DNA of 64,000 bases, from positions 17,341,774 to 17,405,773 of the forward strand of contig NC_079978.1 of assembly GCF_029852145.1 (NCBI RefSeq), read 5' to 3'. The translations under genes and the position numbers were made by a program. Source of the DNA: Microplitis mediator (taxonomy: Eukaryota > Arthropoda > Insecta > Hymenoptera > Braconidae). This document shows positions 11,797-20,870 of the stretch, in pieces. The notes below the pieces were generated by a model. The model was not told the origin of the DNA and did no database searches. It worked only from the letters and a program-made list of their open reading frames with translations. Position 1 is the first letter of the stretch; every line of letters starts with the position of its first letter.

Positions 11797-12556
11797 ATGA
11801 ATAAATATTTTGACGTGAATTGGGAACGAGAATTTATTATGCTGAGATAGAAAAGATAGAAATTATTATGCTGAGTTTCCTAAGGAAGGAGTGGCGGCTA
11901 CTGTCAATTCTTGTTCGTTGAACGCTACGGCTGAACAAATGTGTCCTGCTGAACCGGATCCAACACCTTCAGCAACAGCCGCTAGAGATGTTTCACCTGT
12001 GGTCGTTGAAGTGGAGATGGATGACGACTATTCCGTATGTTCGCGTGATCTAGTCGTAGGTGAGGATGTATCCTACACGCCAGACCCGTCGCTGACTCCA
12101 GAGACATTGGCAATGAGACGAGTGGATAATTCTATTTCTCGGATTCGGGAAATATATCAGCAAGCAGCTACTGCAGCAAACTATGATATAGTGGTTGTTC
12201 CGATGGTAGTGGTGTTTTTAACCGACAGGGGTGAATCGACCTGTCGAATCTGGGTGGATCCACTGATGTTACTGGTTGATTTGGCTGATCCAATGATCCG
12301 TGAGTGATTGGCAAGAATACCCAATAAGGAGTTGCAGAAGGTTTCCGTTGCGTCCTCCTTGCTAGAGGTATAGTGTTATGGTTGTGGTTATTATCGTGAT
12401 TATCCAATCACTAATTTTACTTGTTATCTCTAGCGTTTGGTTGACATGTGCCGGTCCCAATTGCTGGATTGGTTTGATGAGTTCAATACTCCATCTCGGG
12501 CTGTCCTGCGTTTGATGGAATACATTAGCACTCGTCGATCCAATAGTCTTCACTAA
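11797..12556 (+). pseudogene. Unrecognised gene, copy A (broken)
   Basis: This copy is paralogous to the minus-strand copy at 17678-18317. It starts ATG AAT AAA TAT TTT GAC but meets TAG at 11848-11850. That lies in a small duplication of TTATTATGCTGAG, which also shifts the frame. The main body is open from 11891 to a TGA at 12305-12307. Beyond that TGA the same frame stays open for 20 codons to a GTATAG donor. A 66-bp intron (12368-12433) follows, with CTAAT and a pyrimidine-rich TTATCTCTAG acceptor, and then 40 more open codons to TAA at 12554. The protein is acidic, rich in Pro/Ser/Thr/Val and has no signal peptide or domain I recognise. Confidence 0.55.
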
Positions 12557-13167
12557 GCTTAATGCCTGGTCAGTAATGTATCTTCTTTATGGATCAACAT
12601 TTATGTATTCGAATTTAATGGTAACACTTTTTATTTATTATTAATTTTTTATTATTTAAAAATTTTTGGATTACTGTGATTTTTAGTCATTGCATTCCTT
12701 ATTCTTTATTTTACCTGTTCTTGTTAGAAGGTATGTTTTTTGGTTGTTTTTTTTTTCTTTATTATTAGTTATCATTTCAGTTTCCGTGTCAAGAGATACA
12801 AAATTTGATTACTGTATGTATATAGTATTGTTAGTATGAATAATGATATATATATATATATGTGTATTGTGGTTGGTGGGGGTGTACTCAATGTATGTTT
12901 TATCATGGTTGTGGTCTTTTTGTAGTTCCCCCGTTTTTGTGACACATCTTTAATATAATTAGAATATTTGAATATGTGTTATTGAACATGGGGTTTAAAT
13001 TTATTCTTAGGATTAAATACTTCTTATTAGATATTTTGGTGAAAGAAAAAAAATATATATAACTTGTGATTAGATAGTATAATAATGCGTTTTGATTGAT
13101 TAATACAAAAAAATTTTTTTTTTTTTTATCGTTTTTTTTTAATTATATATTGTGATTAAGATAGGAA
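12557..13167. other. 3' flank of gene copy A; outer part of the inverted duplication
   Basis: About 12945-13110 is repeated in inverted orientation at about 17430-17590. The intervening 12510-12945 has no counterpart there, which implies a deletion of about 440 bp in the right arm. The stretch is AT-rich and has a short (TA)n at 12848-12862. Confidence 0.6.
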
Positions 13168-13315
13168 AAATTTTTTTAACTTCCCGCTGAGAAAATCGAC
13201 GATTTTCAAAAAATTCGGGAAGTTATTGGTTTCACCCCGATTTTCAAAAACCGGGTTTTCATCATATGTCGACATTCGAAGGTGCTAGGATGCTATTCTG
13301 AAATTTTCAGAGCGA

Positions 13316-13392
<77 letters not shown>

Positions 13393-14090
13393 ATATAAAC
13401 CTCTCATATCTTTTTGATGAATGAACCGATTCAGATGGTTCTTGCGGCATTCGAAAGATATCTTCTGAACATAGATTTTAAAAAAAATTTAGTTCATTTA
13501 GTCAAATAAACTCTGAGATATTTAAGAAATACAGAAAAAAAAAAAAAAAATTTTTTTTTCCGTTTTTTTTGGATATTGTGAAAACCGTTGGATCGATCAA
13601 AACCGAAAACGGTTTTTTGCAAATATCGTCGAAACGACTAAACCAATCATTTTCAAAATTCTATCAGCTCTAGACCTCAATAAAACGCGCCGATTGCCAC
13701 CTCAACCGTCTCAATCGGATAATCGGTTCGAGAGATATATCGTCGACGAAAGAATGAAAAAAAATCGTTTTTTTTTTTCGTTTTTCGTAAGTATTTCGGA
13801 AACTATCGAATCGATCAATTCAAAAATCTAACCAGCTCTAGAACTTAATAAAACACCTTGATTGCCGCCTCAACCATTAAAATGTGTTAATTCGTTCGCG
13901 AGATATCACGGGAGAAAGAAATGCTAAAAAACGGTTTTTTTCGAAAACAATAGCATACAAAAGTATTTCCGAACTCGAAGAGCTCGAAAATGTTACCACA
14001 ACAATGTTTGCGAGGTCCTCGAGCTCAAAAACAGCGGGAATTTTTAGGGCTTGCCCGCAGGGTCAACCGATTGACAGATTTTTTTTTTTT
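13168..14090 (+). mobile_element. TTAACTTCCCGC repeat element, near full length
   Basis: Begins TTAACTTCCCGCTGAGAAAA with an immediate inverted partner, TTCGGGAAGTTATTGG. A conserved body follows (GTCGACATTCGAAGG, a (GT)n run, GAACCGATT, GATATATCG). It ends in GAGCTCGAAAA words, CGGGAATTTT and CCCGCAGGGTCAACCG. The same order recurs in reverse at 14986-15797 and in fragments elsewhere. There is no protein. The insertion is bracketed by about 40-bp inverted copies of a TCCTATCTTAATCACAATAT sequence at 13128 and 14114. Confidence 0.65.
13318..13391. repeat. (GT)n microsatellite
   Basis: About 35 uninterrupted GT units inside the TTAACTTCCCGC repeat. In the other copies this position holds (ATGT)n or (ACGT)n, so it is a length-variable slot of the family. 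Confidence 0.95.
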
Positions 14091-14649
14091 AAAAAAAGAA
14101 AAAAAAATCTTTCCTATCTTAATCACAATATATAATTAATAAAAACGATACAAAAAAAAAAAAAAAAATTGCGTGGTGTCGTGGGACACCAGATAGGAAC
14201 GAAGTTCCTTCTTATAAAAATATTAATTTCAAGTTCTATTCGAAGTATAAAGAAAATAATTATTGGGGTATACATTTTTATTATGATTTTTTTCTCGATA
14301 GGTGTGTATGCTGTAAAGAATAAGCATACGCAATAGACTGGGCCAAAAAAATCGATCATTTTTTTTTTTTTTTTCGATACTGTAAAAATATTATTCCTGA
14401 TGACCAAAAAAAACTATTGTTCAAGTTTGAGTCCTTAATATTGATATTAAGAGATGTATCGTTACGACTATTTTTATGACAGAAATTTCATGTATTACCT
14501 CAAACTCGTAAATGATCTATCTGAAAAATTTGAGCAATGTATAGTCTTAAAGAAATTGAATTCCCTACAAAAAATCTCTATTAGGAAATTGCCGTAAAAC
14601 GAGCCGTTTTCTCGTAACCGTTCCTTAAACATTGATTTGTTCTTTTAAT

Positions 14650-14985
14650 TCTTTGATTCTATTTTGGATTTTTGTAACTTCTAGAAATATTAAAATTTTT
14701 TTTTACGCAAGATTTATATTCTTGAAGAAAATTCAATGCTCTACAAAAAAGGTCTTCTAACATTTTTTGCTAAATTCACTCCTTCGAAAGTTATTCAAGG
14801 TTGAAGTTGAGTCAAAACGAGGTCAACAACCTGAATAACGTTCGAAGGAGTGAATTTAGCAAAAAATGTTAGAAGACCTTTTTTGTAGAGCATTAAATTT
14901 TCTTCAAGGATATGAATCTTGCGTAAAAAAAAATTTAATATTTCTAGTAATTACAAAAATCCAAAATAGAATCAAAGAATTAAAA
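14650..14985. repeat. Tight hairpin with about 155-bp arms
   Basis: 14650-14803 is nearly the exact reverse complement of 14826-14985 (for example TTCTTTGATTCTATTTTGGA and CATTTTTTGCTAAATTCACT). The arms are separated by about 22 bp. Differences are a few single bases. The hairpin is non-coding and lies inside the larger inverted repeat. Confidence 0.8.
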
Positions 14986-15797
14986 AATCGGTCTGTCAGT
15001 TGACCCTGCGGGCCAGCCCCAAAACTTCCCGCTGTTTTCGAGCTTGTTGAGCTCGAAAACACTATTGTGAATACATTTTCGAGCTCTACGAGCTCGCAAA
15101 TACTTTTGTATGCCATTGTTTTGTAAAAAACCATTTTTTAGCATTTCGTTCTCCCACGATATCTCGCGAACGAATTAACCGGTTTTGATGGTTGAGGCGG
15201 CAATCGACGCGTTTTGTCAAGTTCTAAAGCTGATAAAATTTTGGATTCGATTTATCGAGTCGTTTTTGAGATATTTCAGGAAAAATAAAAAATTTTTTTT
15301 TTTTTAATTCTTTCGACAACGGTTTCTCTTGAACGAATGAACCGATTTTGATGGTTGAGGTGGCATTCGACGCGGCTTATAAAGCTCTAGAGCCCAGTCC
15401 ATTTTGGAATGAATCCATTGAGCACATTAAAAGTTATCCAAAAAAAACATTTTTGAAAAAACTTTATTTTTGGAATATCTCTGAACGAGCCCTACCGATC
15501 AAGCTCAATTTTCTCTCGGCTTCAAGATATTGACAATCCGCGTCGAATGGCACCTTAAAGTTCAAAATCGGTTCATCCGTTCAAAAGATACAAGTATTTA
15601 CATACGTACGTACGTACGTACGTACGTACATACATACATACATACACTCGGACATCATCTTGAAATTAGTCAGAATAGCTTCCTAGGACCTCAAAACGTC
15701 GACATCTGATGGAAATTCGATTTTCGTAAATCGGACCGAAACCAATAACTTCCCGAATTTTTGAAAATTTACAATTTTCTTAGCGGGAAGTTAAAAA
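14986..15797 (-). mobile_element. TTAACTTCCCGC repeat element, minus orientation
   Basis: Read on the minus strand it starts TTAACTTCCCGCTAAGAAAA (15797). It continues through the GTCGAC / TTTTGAGGTCCTAGGAAGC block and an (ATGT)/(ACGT) slot at 15601-15645. It ends with AGCTCGAAAACAGCGGGAAG and GGCCCGCAGGGTCAACTGAC near 15000. It is the second near-complete copy in the window. Confidence 0.65.
15601..15645. repeat. (ACGT)n/(ACAT)n microsatellite
   Basis: Runs of TACG then TACA tetranucleotides inside the minus-strand TTAACTTCCCGC element, at the position where the 13168 copy holds (GT)n. Confidence 0.9.
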
Positions 15798-16132
15798 ACA
15801 AATCAATGTTTAAGGCACGGTTACAAGGAAACGGCTTATTTGACGTCAATTTACTGAGAGAAATTTTTTGTAGGGAATTCAATTTCTTTTAAGAATATAC
15901 ATTGCTTAAATTTTTCAGATAGATGATTTACGAGTTTTGTGTAAAAAATGAAATTTCTGTCAAAAAACTAATAGTCGTAACGATACACCTCTTAATATCA
16001 ATAATAAGGGCTCAAACTTGCACAGTAATTTTTTTTAGTCATCAGGAATAATATTTTCACAGTATCGAGAAAAAAAAAATATAGTCGATTTTTTTGGCCC
16101 AGTCTAATACATTCCTATAAATAGTGTATAGC

Positions 16133-17168
16133 CAGAGTTGCAAATAGCGCATTAAATTTATAATTGCATTAGTGTTTCAATTGAATTTTTTTTATGTTTC
16201 ATAATCCAAAAACAACAAATTAAAAATGATTTTGTAATTTTCTAATTGAATATCTTTGAATTGAAAATAATTTTTTCATTTTTAATCCAACATTTTTCAA
16301 TTAAAAATTAAATTTCAAATTTTCAATTCGTAAAGTATCGTTGAAATGTAATGGCTTAATTTTTAAATCTACGTTTTCAAATAAAACATTAAATAAAAAA
16401 TTTCAATTCAGAAAACCAGATTAAAAAATTTCTTTCTAATCTCTAATTCCATATCTAATAATTGAAAAGTCAATCAAAAATTTTCATTAGCCATAGCTAA
16501 AGGGGATTAGAAAATTACATTCTGTTTCTAAATTTTCTATTTTCGAATAAAAAAATTAAATAAAATATTTTTAATTCTGAACATCGGATTGGTGTTGGTT
16601 TAATTTTAAATTCTCTGCTTACGCTGAAAATTATTCAAAAAATTTAATGCTCAAATGTCTTAACTATGCATGATCTTCTTAATTCAAATTCTATTATGTC
16701 TGACGATCAACAGTAAGTTTAAAAATATTCAAACTTGAAGATCAAGTAAAACAGTATTCTTTCCTGTTATAAGTGCTGTCAAATTTTTTGTCTTGATCAC
16801 TTATTTGATTGCGTACCAAATCTGAATTAAAAAGTAATTTTCAATATTTGATTCCATGTGTTTGAATTAATAAGTAATTTTTTAATTTCTAATCCCACGT
16901 ATCTGAATTAGAATTAATTTTTGAAATTTTATACCCACGTGTCAATTTAAAAACTACTTTTTTAAATTTCAATTTCACTTCTCTTATTAAAAATTGGTTT
17001 TTCGATTCTTAATCCCATGTGTTAATATTTAAATTAATTTTTCAATTTTTCAATTCAAGTTGTTGAATTAAAAATTAACTTTGTAATTTTAATCGATATA
17101 ATTTCAATTACGGATTGAAAATTCAATTTTTGATTGCAAATATTCTCATTAAAGAATTCGCAACCCTG
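16133..17168. mobile_element. hAT-like MITE
   Basis: Ends CAGAGTTGCAAAT and its complement GCGAATTC..GCAACCCTG match the hAT end consensus style. The element is flanked by TGTATAGC (16125-16132) and TGTATAGT (17169-17176), a 7-of-8 match to an 8-bp target duplication. It is 1036 bp. The interior consists of degenerate AATTGAAAAAT / ATTTTTCAATT words. There is no coding region. Confidence 0.7.
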
Positions 17169-17429
17169 TGTATAGTTTCCCTGCGTTTAACGTAGTAGTA
17201 ATGATCAGATGGTTCCACTTTTGACCACCAGATGGTGTAATTATCAAATGATATAATAATAATAGCAAACAGCAATAATAATAACAGTCAGCCCATAGAC
17301 TATACATTAGACAGTGTATAGCCACCATACATAGACTATACATAAAAAGGTTACGATTTTTTGTCGCGTTACGGACGTTTTTTGCCGGCTAGGGTACCCC
17401 TCCGCAACGCGCCATAAGGAACTTCGTTC
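17169..17429. other. Short non-coding segment with GTGTATAG repeats
   Basis: Contains GACTATACAT and GTGTATAGCC motifs in both orientations and an AATAATAATAG run. A GGAACTTCGTTCC word at 17418 matches GGAACGAAGTTCC at 14197. No gene. Confidence 0.4.
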
Positions 17430-18345
17430 CAAAAGCTTTTTCGTATTAATCAATCAAAACGCATTATTATATTATCTAATCACAAGTTATATATTTTTTT
17501 TTTCTTTCACCAAAATATTTAATAAAAAGTATTTAATCCTAAGAATAAATTTAAACCCCATGTTCAATAACACATATTCTAATTATATTAAAGATATTAT
17601 ATTGAAGACAACCCGAGATGGAGTATTGAACTCATCAAACCAATCCAGCAATTGGGACCGGCACATGTCAACCAAACGCTAGAAATAACAAGTAAAATTA
17701 GTGATTGGATAATCACGATAATAACCACAACCATAACACTATACCTCTAGCAAGGAAGACGCAACAGGAACCTTCTGCAACTCCTTATTGGGTATTCTTG
17801 CCAATCACTCACGGATCATTGGATCAGCCAAATCAACCAGTAACATCAGTGGATCCACCCAGATTCGACAGGTCGATTCACCCCTGTCGGTTAAAAACAC
17901 CACTACCATCGGAACAACCACTATATCATAATTTGGTGCAGTAGCTGCTTGCTGATATATTTCCCGAATCCGAGAAATAGAATTATCCACTCGTCTCATT
18001 GCCAATGTCTCTGGAGTCGGCGACGGATCTGGCGTGTAGGATACATCCTCACCTACGACTGGATCACGCGAACATACGGAATAGTCGTCATGCATCTCCA
18101 CTTCAACGACCACAGGTGAAACATCTCTAGCGGCTGTTGCTGAAGGTGTTGGATCCGGTTCAGCAGGACACATTTGTTCAGCCGTAGCGTTCAACGAACA
18201 AGAATTGACAGTAGCCGCCGCTCCTTCCTTAGGAAACTCAGCATCATAATTTCTGTCCATCGAGTCTTTTGAAAGAGCGAATTCTCGTTCCCAATTCACG
18301 TCAAAATACTCATTCATAGTACACTGTTCACTGCTAACAATTTTT
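17430..18345. repeat. Right arm of the 6.6-kb inverted gene duplication
   Basis: Reverse complement of parts of 11766-13110. It covers the 3' flank, the gene and its leader up to CTGCTAACAATTTTT. Identity is high across the coding part. It lacks about 440 bp of the left arm and is cut at its outer end by a TTAACTTCCCGC element starting at 18344, so promoter sequence is absent from this copy. Confidence 0.7.
17678..18317 (-). CDS. Unrecognised gene, copy B (170-codon frame)
   Basis: ATG at 18317 opens a 170-residue frame ending at a TGA (17805-17807), with no frameshift, unlike copy A. The protein starts MNEYFDVNWEREF. It then has an acidic Pro/Thr/Ser-rich middle with several paired cysteines and a hydrophobic stretch, YDIVVVPMVVVFL. 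As in copy A, the frame after the TGA is open for 20 codons to a GTATAG donor, with a 66-bp intron at 17679-17744. The second exon is then truncated by a deletion. No domain was recognised. The TATA/initiator region seen in copy A is missing here because another element abuts the leader, so expression is doubtful. Confidence 0.45.
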
Positions 18346-19029
18346 AACTTCCCGCTAAGAAAATTGAAAATTTTAAAAAATTCGGGAAGTTATTGGTTTT
18401 GGTCCGATTTGCAAAAACCGAATTTCTATCAGATTTTGACGTTTTGAGGTTTTAGGAAGCTACGCATGTATGTATGTAAATATTCATAACTCTTGAACGG
18501 ATGAACCGATTTTGATCTTTGAGGTGTCATTCGAAGCGGCTTGTTAATATCTTAAAGCCGTAAAAATTTGAACATAATCGGTAGGGTGCGTTCAGAGATA
18601 TTTCCAAAATAAAATTTTTTCAAAAATGTTTTATTTAGATAACTTTTAGTTTGCTCGATGGATTGATTCTAAAATCTAATCAACTCTAAAACTCTATAAG
18701 CCGCGTCGAATGCTACCTCAACCATCAAAATCGGTTCATTCGTTCAAGAGAAACCGTTGATGAAAGAATTCAAAAAAAATTTTTTTTTAGTTTTTTGGGA
18801 ATTTCTCAAAAACGGCTGGATAAATCAATTTTAAAATTCGATCAGTTTTAGAACTTGATTAAACATGTCGATTGCTGCCTCAATCGTCTTATTCGGCCCA
18901 TTCGTTTACGAGATATCGTTGATTAAAAAAATAGTGAAAAACGTTTTTATTCGGATATCTACAAAAAAATTGAATCATTCGATTTCAAAATCTAATCAGC
19001 TCTAGAACTTAATAAAACGCGTCGATTGC
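18344..19029 (+). mobile_element. TTAACTTCCCGC repeat element, 3'-truncated
   Basis: Begins TTAACTTCCCGCTAAGAAAA and carries the GTTTTGAGG, ATGAACCGATTTTGAT and GTTCATTCGTTCAAGAG blocks of the family. It breaks off at AAAACGCGTCGATTGCA where the 33-bp repeats begin. Confidence 0.6.
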
Positions 19030-19036
19030 ATTTTCT

Positions 19037-19432
19037 TCTAGACAATTACATACAGAAGTTCCCAACACTTCTAGACAATTACATACAGAAGTTCCTGACA
19101 CTTCTAGACAATTACATACAGAAGTTCCTAACACTTCCAGACAATTACATACAGACGTTCCTGACACTTCTAGACAATTACATATAGAAGTTTCTAACAC
19201 TTCCAGACAATTACATACAAAAGTTCCTAACACTTCTAAGCAATTAAACCTAGAAGTTCTTAACACTTCTAGATAATTACACACAGAAATTCCTAACATT
19301 TCTAAACAATCAAATACAGAAGTTCCCAACACTTCTAAATCAAACACCAAATTACCGAACGCTTTTAAATCAAATACAGAAGTTTTTTACACTTCTAATA
19401 AATGGAATACAGAAGTACCGGACACTTCTTGT
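19037..19432 (+). repeat. 33-bp coding minisatellite (11-residue repeat)
   Basis: About twelve units of 33 bp (two are 30 bp) keep one reading frame and encode variants of RQLHTEVPNTS. Unit 8 contains an in-frame TAA (19274-19276). After the last unit the frame runs straight on through an RRGRPRKR basic stretch and into the glycoprotein, so the repeats belong to the same reading frame. The antisense frame of this repeat is a shadow. Confidence 0.8.
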
Positions 19433-20680
19433 AACAAATGGTACGGCCTCGAACAAAGGCGGGGTAGGCCGCGTAAACGTTGGAAAAGTCCCAATCATTT
19501 AAAATTATATAATAACGTAGTCACTAAGCTACAAACTGACAAGGAAACAGTGTACTCATCGAATGTAAGAGACACCAGTTTCTTGTTGAGCATAGTGGAA
19601 GCTGAGACCTCGAGCGAGATAACCGGAATCAGTACCAAACATCCCCAACTGTTCAATGCTGAAGACGAGAACTTGGGATGGTTGGGAAAGAAAAAATTAG
19701 TAGTTTCAAATGCAGATAAATTGGACATTTTATTGTACGTAAACGCCAAATTTATATTTGATGAATGCTATCAAAGGTCTCAGGTCCAGACTTTGTACTC
19801 AGATGTACTTAAACATAAATGTAGACTAGGAAAGGGGGTGCTGAGAAACACGCTCTCTAACGCATCAACACAGCCAGACGAGGTCGCCTTCAGGTACGTG
19901 GAAGGCCCAGGATTCATGGCGGTTGTGGCAGGAGAGGTGATTTACATCGTGGACTGCATTCCAGTGGAAATCAAGATCCAGAAATTTGACGGATGTTATA
20001 ATCGTATGTCCATGTTACGGGGCAATCAACGACAATTCTTGACCTCAAGGACACACGTGATAATCAACTACGCAACAGAGTTGCCCTGCAACTGTCCGCT
20101 TTTACAGCATTACGAATTGGGCTCGACTTGGTATAAATTTATGCTAAGGGCCATTGAGACGTTGTCTACAAACACGTTGGAGCCTAATACAACGATGACA
20201 TGGAGAGATCAAGGACCCACCAACCTAGCAACTGGTGGGATAGATGAAGTGGTTATGGTAACCATGGTACAACAAATCATCAATGGTAATCGAGGGTCAT
20301 CTTCTTCAATCAACACCCTCAGCAAGGAAATATTAGAACATCTGGTCAAAATTGCAAGGTCCACAACCTGGGAAAAGTTCATTGGATTCGACACATGGTG
20401 GGTCGGTATTATTGAGATCGTCATGCTTCTTCGAACGATCCAGTTGATAGCAGACACCGTAATCCGCGGATATGCTCTGTACTCAGTCTACGGGAAGTCA
20501 TTGAGCCTCGCAGGAGTTTTCGGGGACTCGCTGATCTACCTGTTACACGTAGGTAGGCAGAGAGAGGCCGAACTGAACGTGTCTCCACAAGTTCCAGTAA
20601 AGAAGATGGAAAAGGGGGACAAATTGATACCACCGGCACCCAAGATCTATCCGATCTTGCACAAAGCCGCCATGACCTGA
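19277..20680 (+). CDS. Envelope-like glycoprotein (chuvirus / BEL-Pao env type), N-terminally incomplete
   Basis: 467 codons are open after the TAA at 19274 and end in TGA. In order, they encode the tail of an 11-residue repeat region, a basic AT-hook-like RRGRPRKR, a region with KHKCRLGKGVLRNTLS, and then a block typical of the family: GFMAVVAGEVIYIVDCIPVE, followed by LTSRTHVIINYATELPCNC. A glycine/serine-rich stretch and a predicted membrane anchor near WWVGIIEIVMLLRTI lie near the C terminus, before a short basic tail. From established knowledge, this glycoprotein family occurs in chuviruses and as env of some insect BEL/Pao retroelements. A purine tract and LTR-like start follow at 20871, which favours a retroelement env over a bare viral insertion. 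The N-terminal signal region and pol are missing. Confidence 0.7.
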   Translation, partial: LHTEIPNISKQSNTEVPNTSKSNTKLPNAFKSNTEVFYTSNKWNTEVPDTSCNKWYGLEQRRGRPRKRWKSPNHLKLYNNVVTKLQTDKETVYSSNVRDTSFLLSIVEAETSSEITGISTKHPQLFNAEDENLGWLGKKKLVVSNADKLDILLYVNAKFIFDECYQRSQVQTLYSDVLKHKCRLGKGVLRNTLSNASTQPDEVAFRYVEGPGFMAVVAGEVIYIVDCIPVEIKIQKFDGCYNRMSMLRGNQRQFLTSRTHVIINYATELPCNCPLLQHYELGSTWYKFMLRAIETLSTNTLEPNTTMTWRDQGPTNLATGGIDEVVMVTMVQQIINGNRGSSSSINTLSKEILEHLVKIARSTTWEKFIGFDTWWVGIIEIVMLLRTIQLIADTVIRGYALYSVYGKSLSLAGVFGDSLIYLLHVGRQREAELNVSPQVPVKKMEKGDKLIPPAPKIYPILHKAAMT

Positions 20681-20870
20681 TCAACAACTCCGGAAGTCAC
20701 CGTCGACACACCAACCTATCATCAAGCAACAGAAATCAACAGGACAGGAGCCTTCGTTTAGAGATAGCGTGTCAGCATTTTCCGTAAGTTTTAAATCTCT
20801 TGAAAATAAAATTTTGTCGTCGCACTCGCTTGCTTGATTCATTTTGAATCAGCTCGTGCTTCCGTCTAAC

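Larger units (their letters stand above)
14320..16105. repeat. Inverted repeat with about 310-bp arms enclosing nested elements
   Basis: Left arm about 14330-14640 and right arm about 15795-16100 are imperfect reverse complements. They share GGCCCAGTC, TTCAAGTTTGAG, AATATTGATATTAAGAG, TCGTTACGACTA and AAACATTGATTTGTT. Between them lie a tight hairpin (14650-14985) and a minus-orientation TTAACTTCCCGC element, so the structure is nested three deep. Confidence 0.65.

Noticed and set aside
17705..17944. His/Asn-rich 79-codon plus frame, also seen inverted near 12168-12407
   Set aside because: Antisense to the unrecognised gene copies. Its presence in both copies only reflects their duplication.
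19009..19350. 113-codon minus-strand Cys/Leu/Val repeat protein
   Set aside because: Antisense of the 33-bp coding minisatellite. The plus frame continues into the glycoprotein, so the minus frame is a by-product of the repeat period.
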